Source of the DNA: Stentor coeruleus
Lineage: Eukaryota; Ciliophora; Heterotrichea; Heterotrichida; Stentoridae
Direction: 5' to 3'
DNA length: 64,000 bases
NCBI GenBank assembly: GCA_001970955.1
Contig: MPUH01000279.1
Coordinates: 1-64,000, forward strand
Each line of letters begins with the position of its first letter. Position 1 is the first letter of the stretch. The position numbers and the translations under genes are program-made. Of this stretch, positions 8,563-18,755 are shown in pieces. The notes under the pieces are model-generated. The model was not told the origin of the DNA. It saw nothing but the letters and a program-made list of their open reading frames with translations, and searched no databases.

Positions 8563-10992
8563 TTAAAAATATCTTATCTTCCACACATATACTTGATGAA
8601 TCTCATTAACAGCTAGTAAATATTTGTTATTTTGACTTAGAGCCAGAGATGATAATAATTTATGTTTCCAATCCACATTCAAATATTCTTCTTTACTTGC
8701 TAAATTCCACACCTTTAAAGTATCATCACAACTCCCTGAATATATAAAATTATCACATTTAGAAATCCCTATTTTCGATACTCCTTTAGCATGTTTATTA
8801 ACTTTATCAATTTTTTTCCTTCCATCTAAATCCCAAACAATTATATTACCTGATTTTTCTCCAGAAACAAAAATTTGATTTTTATTATCAACACCAATAC
8901 ATAAAACTTGTTCCCCATTACAACTTAAAGAGTTTAATAATATTCCTTCAGGTAAACTCCAGATTATTATTGTATAATCACTACTTCCTGATATAAGAAA
9001 TTTTTTATCTTCTGTTATCTTTATATCATTAATACAATCTTGATGACCTTTCATAATTATTTTTAAGCATTTTTCTTGTTTATTCCACATCCGTATAGTT
9101 TTATCATCAGAATATGAAATCAAAATATTTTTATCATGAGTTTTTTTTAAGAATTTAACATGTCCACTATGTTGTAAAGATTGAATTGGAGGAATTTGAT
9201 CGCTTGGAATATCCCAAATATAAATAGTCCCATTATAAGAACCTGAAATAACTTGATTGATATTTTTTGCTATTACTACTGAGAGCACTTGTTTAGTATT
9301 CCCCATAAAATTATGGGTAATTTTATTTTGGTTGAAATTCCAGAGGTATACAATAGCATCATTAAATCCACACATTAAATATTTTTCATCAGACAATAAC
9401 TTTAGATAACTGGTATTAGCATTTCCAAAACCTTTTTCTAAATTGTTATTCATATCACACACACATAAAAACCCATTCTTCGGCCATGCAAAAACTAAAG
9501 AATTATCTTGAACAATTTCTAAAGAATTCACTTTCATCCAATAATTCAATATTTTATGTTTACATTCTCCAGTTATAAGATCCCATATTAAAACCGTACA
9601 ATCAAAACTTGCTGAAGCTGCTATTTCATCATTTTTTGATATCCCTAAGCAATAAATTCCTGCAGTATGTTTTTCAAGCATTTTTACTTCACAATGTTTC
9701 TCTAAGTCCCAAATTATCAATGTTTTATCTTCAGAGCCAGAAATTGCAAATGATTTATTATGATAAACTGCTAAACAATAAACTGCAAAAATATGGCTTT
9801 TAAGTACCGCTATTTGAACTTTTTTTTTCATATCCCATAAAATTATGGTTCTATCAAATGAACTTGATATAACTTTGGTATTATCTGCAGTAATTGCAAC
9901 TGATAAAACAGCAGAAATATGACCATCAAGTGAACTAATTTGAGTTTTTTTTATAAGATCCCATATTCTTAATGTATAATCATCATGGCCGGATATTAAA
10001 TAAGTATTATCACTTGTTAAAGCTAAACAATTAACTGAAGACCACATTGCGTTTAAATAGCATTTTGTTTGTATTTGATCTTCAGACCATGGTTGTATTA
10101 TAACATTTTTTTTTCCTGTGATTAAAATTGTTTTATTATCTTTTGTTATAGCAAGATTACATTTAAATTCAGCTTGACTAACTAAAACTTTGACTAAGGT
10201 TTTTGTTATAAGACTCCATATTTGTACCGATCCTTCAGACATACTAGCTAGAACATAGTTATTGTCTGGAGAAATTATTAAATCTTTTATTTCACAATAA
10301 TAATATTCAAATTCAGCTTCAAGATGATCATCAGGAAAATTCCATACCATAATTGAATTTTTAGTGCAATAAAGGTTTATACAAGATGCAAGATATTTCC
10401 CATTTCTTGATAAAGATATACAGCCAGCATATTTTTTATGTAATTTTATCATTGGAATTTGATTGTTTTCTGAGATTTTCCAAATCTCAATAAAAGTGTG
10501 AGTTGAGCCTTTGATAATATGTTTATCATCAGGAGTGAAAACTAATGCATAAATTTCAATAAAAGTACCACGTAAAAAGAAAACAAGTTCTTTATTATAA
10601 AAAGACCATAGTCTTATTTCACCATTAGCTGAACTCCCAGCAATATATTTTAAGTTTTTAGATAACAAAACAAAGCTGACACTAAAAGAATTCGTTAGAA
10701 AAATTTCATCAGTATATTGATTTAAGTCCCATACCCTGATAGTTTTATCTTTAGAACTTGAGATTAAAATATCGTCGTATTGAGATAAGGATATTGATAA
10801 TACTTCGTGGGTATGTCCTTTTAAGACTTTTTTCAACCCATAAGTAGCTAAATCCCATATTCTGATAGTAAAATCACTTGAGCATGTTATGAATTCTTTA
10901 TCATCACTTGTTAATTGAAGTTGATTCACAGAGTCTGTATGCCCTTCAAAAAAAAGTTCCCTGTCTTCTACTGATATATCATTTTCACTCAT
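8563..10992 (-). CDS. WD40-repeat double beta-propeller protein, copy 2
   Basis: About 809 residues from the ATG at 10992, which the paralogue supports; an in-frame ATG at 11061 would add 23 residues of unlikely content. Successive WD40 repeats cover the whole chain, with clear units such as GHTDSVNQ and SSDFTIRIWDLATYG at the start. It is similar along its full length to the gene at 5948-8404, including the VIIQPWSEDQ landmark, so the pair arose by inverted gene duplication and has diverged considerably. Probable scaffold protein; no enzyme domain seen. Confidence 0.85.
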   Translation of the reverse strand: MSENDISVEDRELFFEGHTDSVNQLQLTSDDKEFITCSSDFTIRIWDLATYGLKKVLKGHTHEVLSISLSQYDDILISSSKDKTIRVWDLNQYTDEIFLTNSFSVSFVLLSKNLKYIAGSSANGEIRLWSFYNKELVFFLRGTFIEIYALVFTPDDKHIIKGSTHTFIEIWKISENNQIPMIKLHKKYAGCISLSRNGKYLASCINLYCTKNSIMVWNFPDDHLEAEFEYYYCEIKDLIISPDNNYVLASMSEGSVQIWSLITKTLVKVLVSQAEFKCNLAITKDNKTILITGKKNVIIQPWSEDQIQTKCYLNAMWSSVNCLALTSDNTYLISGHDDYTLRIWDLIKKTQISSLDGHISAVLSVAITADNTKVISSSFDRTIILWDMKKKVQIAVLKSHIFAVYCLAVYHNKSFAISGSEDKTLIIWDLEKHCEVKMLEKHTAGIYCLGISKNDEIAASASFDCTVLIWDLITGECKHKILNYWMKVNSLEIVQDNSLVFAWPKNGFLCVCDMNNNLEKGFGNANTSYLKLLSDEKYLMCGFNDAIVYLWNFNQNKITHNFMGNTKQVLSVVIAKNINQVISGSYNGTIYIWDIPSDQIPPIQSLQHSGHVKFLKKTHDKNILISYSDDKTIRMWNKQEKCLKIIMKGHQDCINDIKITEDKKFLISGSSDYTIIIWSLPEGILLNSLSCNGEQVLCIGVDNKNQIFVSGEKSGNIIVWDLDGRKKIDKVNKHAKGVSKIGISKCDNFIYSGSCDDTLKVWNLASKEEYLNVDWKHKLLSSLALSQNNKYLLAVNEIHQVYVWKIRYF

Positions 10993-11571
10993 ATTAACTT
11001 TTATAAAGCAACTACTATCTATTAAATAGAGCATAGCTTGATAGTCTCTAAAAGGGCCCATAAATGCTGATTAAGATTATACAAAAACTATAAACATATA
11101 TTTTAAGTAAAAAAAATTAAGTAATTTATCAGCATCATATTATGCAAAAAAATATCCTTAAGCACAAAGCAACTTATGCAGCATTTCTAATTAAAAAAAA
11201 TACAAAACTTAAGTCTATTTATACAATTAAGCTCAATCATAAAACTATTAGAAATTGTCATTACAAGACATTAAGATGATATAGTAATTAAAAGAAATTT
11301 TATAAAGCACAAACTAGATTTACAAAAGGAAATAGTTTTGTAGGTCAACCTTGACTCTAGAGAAAATATAATTGAAATTATGTTAGGCATTTAACCTAAA
11401 ACATATATAGAGAAATAAAATATTTATATTAAACCTAGGTATTAATTCATGGAAAATATATTATTATTGAAATACGAAAATTAAAATACTATTATAATCA
11501 ATATGATAATTATATCTTTTAATCACAATCATAGTTAAAATATATTGTAACAAGGTTAATTTTATATATTT
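10993..11571. other. Spacer between two minus-strand genes
   Basis: AT-rich. Nothing coding was recognised, apart from an in-frame extension of the WD40 gene to 11061. It should hold the promoter of the WD40 gene and the 3' end of the macro-domain gene. Confidence 0.55.
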
Positions 11572-12573
11572 TTAACTTAATCTACTTAGGCTTTTTTCCT
11601 TGTACAGAATTAAGCTGATATTTATCTTAGGCTTTTTTCCTTGTACAGAATTAAGCTGATATTTATTTTTTTGATTTAAAGTGTTTTGATTTTTGTTCTG
11701 TGAAGCATTTCCTACATGAGGCTTATTTTGTACAGGATTAGCCACATTTGTCTTTAAACTTGAATCCTTTTCATTAGTTTTCTTTATATTAACTGTTGCA
11801 GCGACCTTTACTTGATTAGTATTATTAACTATATTTTTTTTTGTATTAATTTCTATCTTCTTTTCCTCTTCATAAGTTTTTTCTGTATTTTTCACTTTTG
11901 TATTCGAAATATTTAATTCCTCAACTTTTTTTTCTAAAGATTTTACTTCGATATTATCCTCAGTTTTTTTTTCTTCTTCATCTTCATTTACAGCAAGTCC
12001 TAATTCTTTGTGAAACACTTTCCTAAATTGTTCAGCCATTATTTCACAAGTAATTGAATCAAAATTCACAAATCTGATTATTTTAAGCAAGTTATTTTCG
12101 CTATCAATATAAGATTTAGTTTCTGAAATGATAATTTTTGCACATAAGTCTTTAGGAAAGCCAAAAATACCACTTGATATAGCAGGAAGGGAAATAGATT
12201 TCAAATTAAACTCTTGCGCTTTTCTATAAGAGTTTTTCACAGCATCAGCAAGCAAAACTTGATCTTCATGTCGACCAGAATAAACTGGTCCAACTGCATG
12301 GATAACATTTTTACAATTTAGTTTGCCTGGACCGGTAATCCCAGCATTTCCTGTATGTACAATTCCATGTTGTTTTACATATTTATCACTTTCTTGTTGT
12401 ATAATATAACCACCTTTTTTTATTATTGCCCCTGCTACACCTCCACCATGAGAAAGATGTTGATTAGCTGCGTTTACTATTGCATCAACAATTTCGTTTG
12501 TGATATCGCCACGCACTACTGATAAGTTTACTCCTTTATAAACAGTAGTTAGTAGAACAGATGATGATTTCAT
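11572..12573 (-). CDS. Macro-domain protein (ADP-ribose binding), with low-complexity tail
   Basis: 333 residues. The N-terminal ~185 form a macro domain: GDIT at 22-25, NAAN at 34-37, GGGVAGAI at 43-50, GPG at 81-83, HAVGP at 92-96 and SSGIFGFP at 133-140, which are the ADP-ribose pocket signatures of MacroD/PARP-linked macro domains. Known members bind or remove ADP-ribose; the intact NAAN and GGG loops fit binding and possible hydrolase activity. The rest is a Lys/Glu/Asn/Gln-rich, probably disordered tail. The last ~20 residues depend on a 41-bp tandem duplication (11585-11666); with one copy the protein would end at ...GKKPK. It is divergent from the palmitoyltransferase gene, 98 bp apart. 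Confidence 0.9.
   Translation of the reverse strand: MKSSSVLLTTVYKGVNLSVVRGDITNEIVDAIVNAANQHLSHGGGVAGAIIKKGGYIIQQESDKYVKQHGIVHTGNAGITGPGKLNCKNVIHAVGPVYSGRHEDQVLLADAVKNSYRKAQEFNLKSISLPAISSGIFGFPKDLCAKIIISETKSYIDSENNLLKIIRFVNFDSITCEIMAEQFRKVFHKELGLAVNEDEEEKKTEDNIEVKSLEKKVEELNISNTKVKNTEKTYEEEKKIEINTKKNIVNNTNQVKVAATVNIKKTNEKDSSLKTNVANPVQNKPHVGNASQNKNQNTLNQKNKYQLNSVQGKKPKINISLILYKEKSLSRLS
11585..11666. repeat. 41-bp tandem duplication in the macro-domain gene
   Basis: Two identical 41-bp copies, 11585-11625 and 11626-11666, overlap the 3' end of the macro-domain coding region. Since 41 is not a multiple of three, the second copy is read in a different frame and changes the C-terminus. This is probably an assembly overlap or a heterozygous insertion. 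Confidence 0.85.
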
Positions 12574-12671
12574 TAATATTATATAAACAAATCACATAGC
12601 ATCTTATATGCCATATTTTAAAATACCTGCATAAATTTGTAAATTTTTCAACACTTTCCCAGTATATATAA
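12574..12671. promoter_or_regulatory. 98-bp spacer shared by two divergent genes
   Basis: The only sequence between the start codons of the macro-domain gene (minus) and the ankyrin-DHHC gene (plus), so it must contain both 5' UTRs and probably both core promoters. No specific motif is claimed. Confidence 0.5.
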
Positions 12672-14121
12672 ATGGAAAATTCTATTATTAACAGTATTAT
12701 CGAAGGTAAATTTGATGAACTCATCAAATATATATCCCTCTACAACAAGCGGATACATGAAATCAAAGATCCATTTAACAACACCTTAATTCATCAAGCA
12801 TGTAGAAATGAGCGATCAGACATACTTGACTATATTCTAAAATACGTATTTATCACATAGGAAAAAAGTGCAGGTTCAACTTCAGATGAGTTAGCAAACT
12901 GGATTAATCAGGAGAATAACGAAGGATATACAGGTTTGCATCTAATTATATCAAAAGGAAACTATGTATTTATTATCTAGCCAATAATAAAAATTCTCAT
13001 ACTTGCAGGTTGTAATATAAAATCTAAAACTCCACTTGGACTTGACCCTATACATTTATCATCACAAAATGATTCAGTTAATTTATTAGCATATTTTCAT
13101 GAATTAGGACTAAGTATTGAAAATCAAGACTCTAAAGGTAGTACTCCATTACACTGGGCTTCATATCTTGGGAGTTTTTATTCAGCATCCTTACTTTGTG
13201 CTTTAAAAGTTAACCTTGACATCCAAGATTTAGATGGAGAAACTCCTCTTCATCTTACTGTTATAGCTGGGAATTCTCGTATAGGTAGACTTCTCCTTCT
13301 TAAAGGAGCTAATAAGAATATTACAGATAATAAAGGTAGGACACCACTTGATATCGCTATAACTAAGCATTCACAAACATTTAAAAATATGCTCAAAGAC
13401 CCTAATTTATTAGAAATCTATGGATATAAGCCTCTTTTACACCCTTATAAAAAAAAATATATCCCATTCGCAAGTCTTATTTTTCTTGAAATTATAGGAT
13501 ATATTCTCTTAGCATTATTTTGCTTTCAATGTAAAATTTTATATAGACAGTGTTATCCCAGTATATATATATTCAATCAGTACTTTTTTAGTTATCATAA
13601 TCGCGATAATACTATTTAATATCAATCCAGGATATGTTGAAAGTGAAAAACATCATATGTTATCTGTAATTACTAAATAGTCATTATATAACAATTTAAA
13701 ATACTCAGAAATATGCCCAGATTGTGGAATTTATAGACCACCACGTTCTCGTCATTGCCATTATTGCAATCATTGTGTGTATAAATTTGATCATCATTGT
13801 CAATGGGTAAACAACTGTATTGGGGCAAGAAACCTTGAACTTTTTTATATTTTTTTATTACTTGTGTGGATTAGCGATATAAATGCTATTGTTATAACAA
13901 TAGAAGTCTATATTTATATAAACTTATCATCTATAACATCATCAATTTCTCAAGAGTTTTTAATATTTATTACAATTATCGTTGGGCTTATTAGTATTTT
14001 TTCTTTTTTCCCAATTGGACTTTTGGTCTGGACTCATACAAGAAATTTTATTTCAGGTCAGACAACAAGTGAAAAATTCAGTAGTTTTGGAAACAAAAAT
14101 AAAAAACATAAAGGAGTTTAA
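12672..14121 (+). CDS. Ankyrin-repeat DHHC palmitoyltransferase (HIP14/ZDHHC17-like), five exons
   Basis: Exons 12672-12845, 12861-12965, 12981-13530, 13547-13665 and 13681-14121 encode 462 residues; introns are 15, 15, 16 and 15 nt. Ankyrin repeats fill about residues 1-250 (e.g. [26 protein letters not shown]). After two hydrophobic segments and an NPGY motif comes the DHHC cysteine-rich domain, C328-x2-C331 to DHHC 353-356 followed by QWVNNCIG, then two more membrane segments and a TTSE motif (TTxE family signature). Known enzymes of this type attach palmitate to cysteines at Golgi or other membranes. The splicing is inferred: each removal restores the frame and a family motif, and the 16-nt intron restores the second membrane helix. 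Confidence 0.9.
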
Positions 14122-14266
14122 TCATAAAATTATATCTGAAAATAATAAAAAGTATATAAAAAGACTTAGAAGTGATTTTAAAAGATTATAGTTAATAGAA
14201 AATAAGATATAAAATAAGCCTAAGCCATTAGGGAAATTTAAATATTTGAAAGGATAATATTAGAAT

Positions 14267-15622
14267 ATGTATGCTGAAGAAAGGCTAGAGCAGGTCGAAC
14301 AGATAATAGAACAGCTTCTATCTTCTGAAGACCAATACTCACCATTAAAAAGTCTTTTAGACAGCTTACCAACACTACTCAAGGTAGATGAAGCTATTAC
14401 AAGTTATAGAAAAAAAGCTAAAGAACTTAGAGAACAGCTTAAGACTAATAAAACACTTATCAAACAGTGCTCGGATAACTTAAACACATATGAAGCTAGA
14501 GCTAAATCAACACTTGAAGCTGCAACATTGAAAAGAGATAAAGATAACAGAACTTTAGCTACAAGACTTGCTGCTGTTCAAAACTCTATAACTCAAATGA
14601 GCCTTGATAACCAACTTGCTGTAAAATCACAAGAAGTTCATATAAAACAAGAATCTAATACAATAATACAACAAGTAGACAATCAGTTAAAATCTCAACT
14701 AAGTGAACTTACATCAAAACTCACTAGCACAAGAGAAGATGGGAAAAAATTTCACTCACGTTTAACTGAAGGAGCTAATAAAATTGTTGAAGAAATCAAG
14801 AGTTTTGAAGATGTTAATAGGATAAGAATAGAAACAATGCAAAAACAAGGTAGGGGAAATGATATAACAAAAGCTTATGGAAAAGATAACCTTAGGAATT
14901 GGTTGTTTAGAGAAATAAGTGCTAGACTTGATAAAGGGATTGAGAATTGTAAGAAGACTTTTGAGAAAAAGTTCAAAAATTTGAGTCTTCAGTATAATCA
15001 GCAATTATTAAGTTTGAGAAGTGAGGTTGAGATTATGAGGGAAGGACTTCCAAAAACAGAAACTTCGTTATCGACAGTATCAAAAACTGAACAATATATG
15101 GATTCAGCTAAAAAACTTATAACTCAATTGACAGGGTTTTATTCACAGAGTTTTGAAAAAATTGAAGGGGAATTGAAAGGACATGATATTGATATAGAAA
15201 AAATTAATGGTAATGTTGAAGGTGCTAAGGATTTTAAAGAAGCTAAGGAAGAGTTTGTAAAGAGTAAAAGGTCGGTAAAGGAGGTTGAGGATAGAATTGA
15301 TGCGGATTTGTATGTTATTCATGATAATTTGAAGAAAGCTAGGATGTTTGCTAATGAATGTGAATCTGGTCCTGAGAAATTGAAAGATGATTTAGTTAAG
15401 ATTAAAAGAATAACAAGCTCTTATGAAATGAGTAAAAAATTTACTAGGGATAAGCTTAAAAGTATAGCTGAAAAGATAGCAGCAATTGAACTGAAAATTG
15501 CTATTATCAATAAGCAAAGAGGTGAAGAGCAAAAAGAATCTGAAGAAAAAATGGTGAAAATCTTCTCTCAAACAATGTCTCGCATATCAGTCCAAGTTGA
15601 TTCTCAGTTTAGCGTAATTTAA
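14267..15622 (+). CDS. Coiled-coil protein of unknown function
   Basis: 451 residues, nearly all charged heptad-like helix with few prolines; predicted coiled coil over about 40-190 and 230-440. There is no signal peptide, membrane helix or enzymatic motif. A structural, cytoskeletal or ciliary role is likely by composition, but the family is not recognised. It starts at the ATG at 14267, about 145 bp after the palmitoyltransferase gene on the same strand. Confidence 0.75.
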   Translation: MYAEERLEQVEQIIEQLLSSEDQYSPLKSLLDSLPTLLKVDEAITSYRKKAKELREQLKTNKTLIKQCSDNLNTYEARAKSTLEAATLKRDKDNRTLATRLAAVQNSITQMSLDNQLAVKSQEVHIKQESNTIIQQVDNQLKSQLSELTSKLTSTREDGKKFHSRLTEGANKIVEEIKSFEDVNRIRIETMQKQGRGNDITKAYGKDNLRNWLFREISARLDKGIENCKKTFEKKFKNLSLQYNQQLLSLRSEVEIMREGLPKTETSLSTVSKTEQYMDSAKKLITQLTGFYSQSFEKIEGELKGHDIDIEKINGNVEGAKDFKEAKEEFVKSKRSVKEVEDRIDADLYVIHDNLKKARMFANECESGPEKLKDDLVKIKRITSSYEMSKKFTRDKLKSIAEKIAAIELKIAIINKQRGEEQKESEEKMVKIFSQTMSRISVQVDSQFSVI

Positions 15623-16053
15623 GGTATTTCATAAAAAAAACTTAAATAAGTATTTATTACTATATATCAGAAAATCACTAAATAGATACAGTGTTGTATG
15701 TTTAGTGTGATTATAAAGGAAAATAAAGATATTTAGTATAGGTATAAGAAATAAATTTAAAAAAAATTCAAATTCAAATTCAAATAAAATTAGTTGATTA
15801 TCTAAGCATTAAAGGCATATTGTTAATAAAATTTAATTTAAATGCTAAAACAACTTAAATATTAGAGAAACTTTAACTATGATCTAACCGGATTTTATTT
15901 GAAAATTCGTTTTGTTAAGCGCGAAAACTCTTAGTAAGTATAAAGCAACTTAACCATAAACATAAAATCATCATAAACCATTTCTCTCTTATTACATAAG
16001 ATTATTTCTCTAGAATAAAAAGCTTTATAAGTACATAGATAATTTAAATTACA
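15623..16053. other. Spacer with a short AAATTC repeat
   Basis: AT-rich spacer between convergent genes. Around 15765-15787 the hexamer AAATTC is repeated about three times; a shorter similar run occurs just before the start codon at 19689. No RNA gene recognised. Confidence 0.5.
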
Positions 16054-16320
16054 CTATTTCTTGCTTGATACTAAAACATTTTCAGTACCTCCAGTGCTAC
16101 ATTTAGGTAGATTTGCATTACCTCCAAATCGAGGTGAGTGCACAACATAATCTACTGATCTCTGCCTAGTTTCTTTTAATCTAAATACTGATGAAAAATT
16201 ATTTTGCTCAGTCATTTCGCTATCTTGAAGCTTAGGTTCTTTGCAAGCTGTCTCATTAGATTCTTTAGGTTCATCAATAATAATACAACACTTACAGAAC
16301 GATTTAAGTATCAGCCTCAT
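16054..16320 (-). CDS. Small unknown protein with N-terminal cysteine cluster
   Basis: 88 residues from the first ATG in frame (16320). It begins with a hydrophobic stretch carrying C-x-C-C (residues 9-12, in SFCKCCIII) and continues as a polar, probably disordered chain. The cysteine cluster next to hydrophobic residues could be palmitoylated, which is inference. It is divergent from the TatD gene. Coding evidence is moderate only: low complexity, short, no family recognised. Confidence 0.45.
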   Translation of the reverse strand: MRLILKSFCKCCIIIDEPKESNETACKEPKLQDSEMTEQNNFSSVFRLKETRQRSVDYVVHSPRFGGNANLPKCSTGGTENVLVSSKK

Positions 16321-16429
16321 TCTTATATTATTAATCAAAATACTCTATTTTTAACTTCATCTTATCCCTTTTCCCCATCTAATCAAGTTTACCTAATACC
16401 AAATAATATATAAAAAAATTCATATAATC
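16321..16429. promoter_or_regulatory. 109-bp spacer between divergent genes
   Basis: Separates the start codons of the small cysteine-containing gene (minus) and the TatD gene (plus); likely a shared promoter region if the small gene is real. Confidence 0.4.
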
Positions 16430-17218
16430 ATGAGAAAACTTATAGACAGCCACTGTCATCTTCAATGTTTAACCCCAAAAGCTTTATCTGAAACTTTAAT
16501 GGAAAATACTACAATATACATATGCAATGCGACAAATGAAAATGATTGGGACCAAGTTATTTCCTTAAAATCAGAAAAAGTTATTCCATGTATTGGTATT
16601 CACCCATGGTATGTTTCTTCTTTATCACCAACATGGTTAGAAAAACTTCATATCCACCTACAAAATCCTGATGTTCAAATTGGGGAAATCGGTCTTGACA
16701 ATTGTAAATCTAAAATCGCCCCTAAAAAACTTCAAGAACAAATCTTCAGATCACAACTTCAACTAGCCTTAGAATACAATAAAGTTGTAAATATTCACTG
16801 TGTTTCTGCATATGGTAAAGTTGCTAATATACTTCAAGAATATATAAAAATTAAACAATTTAAAGTACTTATGCATTCTTGGGAAGGACCATGGGAAGTT
16901 ACTAGTAGATTATTGAGAATGTTTGGTCCGAATATTGTTTTTTCATTATCTATGGTTAGTGTTGCTAGGAATAAACATGTTGATGTTGTTCAGAAATTAT
17001 CTGATGAAAATATTGTAATTGAAACAGATTCACCATCACAGATAGTGACAAGTTTAGTTGAGAGTGAAGAGATTGAGTATGAAGATGGTAAAGCTGTGAA
17101 TAAACCAAAGTATTTAAAATATGTATTACAAACTGTTGCTAGGATTAGGGAAACTTCAGAAGATGCTTTGGCTGAGAGGTTAGAACAGAATTTTAATAGG
17201 ATATTTTTTAATGCTTAA
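16430..17218 (+). CDS. TatD-family metal-dependent hydrolase / DNase
   Basis: 262 residues, the usual length of the family. Metal-ligand motifs are all present: DSHCHLQ (H8, H10), GIHPWY at 56-61, GEIGLD (E86), NIHCVSAYG (H123), MHSWEG (H149) and ETDSPSQ (D200). Known TatD proteins are TIM-barrel 3'-exonucleases acting in DNA repair or apoptosis-like DNA breakdown; related members act on D-aminoacyl-tRNA. The start ATG at 16430 puts the first motif at residue 6, as expected. No targeting signal is evident. Confidence 0.92.
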   Translation: MRKLIDSHCHLQCLTPKALSETLMENTTIYICNATNENDWDQVISLKSEKVIPCIGIHPWYVSSLSPTWLEKLHIHLQNPDVQIGEIGLDNCKSKIAPKKLQEQIFRSQLQLALEYNKVVNIHCVSAYGKVANILQEYIKIKQFKVLMHSWEGPWEVTSRLLRMFGPNIVFSLSMVSVARNKHVDVVQKLSDENIVIETDSPSQIVTSLVESEEIEYEDGKAVNKPKYLKYVLQTVARIRETSEDALAERLEQNFNRIFFNA

Positions 17219-17387
17219 ATAAGAAAAAACTTGTTTAAATTATAGTAATTAAAAAAAGTTTGTGGATTTAAGGTAGGCTTATATAAGAGTTTAAGTTAAT
17301 TTTAGATTTGGATTTTTTTTTTGAAGGTTTTATTATATAACTCTTATATAAGTTATCATTTAAAAACATCTAAGATATAGTAATTAA

Positions 17388-18755
17388 TCACAAAGTGTTA
17401 GATTTCTGTCCCCCTCTAACCCAGGAATGCATTAATCCTTCTTCAGCATTGATTCTATTTTCAGGAGCCCATTTTATACACCTATCCACTAAGTCTACAA
17501 TTTTAGCATCGAAATTTTCTAACAACGAAGATATTGGGTGTATCCCAGGTTCAGCATTTCTTCTGAGTTTTCCACTAACTTCAACATAATAATGTTTTCT
17601 TTTCCCTTTTACCATAAAATCCATAGGTGGCATACCCATAACTTCAACATACATTTTAAAAAGTTCTTGTTCGCTATTTGCAGGAAATAAAGGATTTCCA
17701 GTTAAAAGTTCATAAATAATACATCCAGCTGACCATATATCAATAGAATTCCCATATCCAGCTTCAATAACAATCTCAGGTGCTCTATAATATCTGCTTT
17801 GTATATACTCAAATACTTTATTCCCTTCTTGACATGCTGACCCAAAATCAATAACCTTAATACTACTTTTATTTTCAAATTTCAATAAAACATTATCAGG
17901 TTTTAAATCACAATGTATAATCCCAACACTATGTACTGTTTTCAAAGCCATAAACAACTGTACAGCAATTCTTCTTATTAAAGGTATACTAGCCCCTTGG
18001 AAATTATTTTTATGTAAAAACTGGAACAAATTCAAAGACAAAAGCTCAAAAACTAAGCATAAATGCCCTCTAAACTCGAAACTTCTATGTTTTTTCACTA
18101 TACAATTCACATCATTAGGATCAGCTTTAGCCAATTCATGCAAGATTTTGTTTTCTAAGTCCCCAGCTTTACGATAAAGAGTTTTATTCCTAATGATTTT
18201 TACAGCAACTTCTATATGCCGTTTATAATCATGACATCTATAAACTTGTCCAAAGGTCCCAGCTCCTAGGAATTCTTTAACTTCATATCGATATTCTAAA
18301 TGGTCTCCGATTATTGTTTTGTAATAACCATCTTCATCATCAAATGATCCTCGATTTTTCTCACAATCTGAACCAACAAAGTAGATTTCTTCATAGTAGC
18401 AGATTTCATTATGTTCATATTCTGTGAGGATTTCGAAGTAGTCTAGTAAAGCACGTGTTGGTGAGATGAAGTATACTTTTTGAGGTGGTTTCCTAGGTTT
18501 TATTTGCATTGGGAATAGATGAGGCTCTTTTCTGACGCTACTAGGAGATTTTGAATGGGATATTGAGGATGATGATGAACTTTGAGTTGTCTCGTTATTG
18601 GGAGAACAGCGATAGTTGTTTAGACTTGATGTAGAAGCAGTGCTAGACTTTCCGGATTTGGAAGTTGGTTCTCTTGTTGATTTATGGGTTTCTGAGTAAT
18701 CTGGTGTGAGAAGTGAAAGGTTGAGAGTTTCGTTAGTGTGCTTTTCTGATTGCAT
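17388..18755 (-). CDS. DYRK-family dual-specificity kinase (DYRK2/Pom1-like)
   Basis: 455 residues, stop TGA. A Ser/Thr-rich tail (1-90) is followed by a DH box (about 97-128, ISPTRALLDYFEIL...) and a complete kinase domain: GAGTFG 164-169, K186, E201, HCDLKPDN from 281 (catalytic D283), DFG 303-305, the autophosphorylated tyrosine Y317 before IQSRYYRAPE, and a C-terminal lobe ending near 447. The HCD instead of HRD and the YIQSRYYRAPE loop are DYRK hallmarks; the DH box points to class II (DYRK2/4, Pom1). Such kinases self-phosphorylate on the loop tyrosine and then phosphorylate Ser/Thr targets in growth and polarity. Everything needed for activity is visible. Confidence 0.93.
   Translation of the reverse strand: MQSEKHTNETLNLSLLTPDYSETHKSTREPTSKSGKSSTASTSSLNNYRCSPNNETTQSSSSSSISHSKSPSSVRKEPHLFPMQIKPRKPPQKVYFISPTRALLDYFEILTEYEHNEICYYEEIYFVGSDCEKNRGSFDDEDGYYKTIIGDHLEYRYEVKEFLGAGTFGQVYRCHDYKRHIEVAVKIIRNKTLYRKAGDLENKILHELAKADPNDVNCIVKKHRSFEFRGHLCLVFELLSLNLFQFLHKNNFQGASIPLIRRIAVQLFMALKTVHSVGIIHCDLKPDNVLLKFENKSSIKVIDFGSACQEGNKVFEYIQSRYYRAPEIVIEAGYGNSIDIWSAGCIIYELLTGNPLFPANSEQELFKMYVEVMGMPPMDFMVKGKRKHYYVEVSGKLRRNAEPGIHPISSLLENFDAKIVDLVDRCIKWAPENRINAEEGLMHSWVRGGQKSNTL

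Noticed and set aside
11062-11571. Transposon remnant in the spacers
   Set aside because: No terminal repeats, transposase or reverse-transcriptase-like frame seen in this or the other spacers.
16204-16413. Open frame on the plus strand opposite the small cysteine gene
   Set aside because: It overlaps the small gene on the other strand and the 5' flank of TatD; composition explains it.
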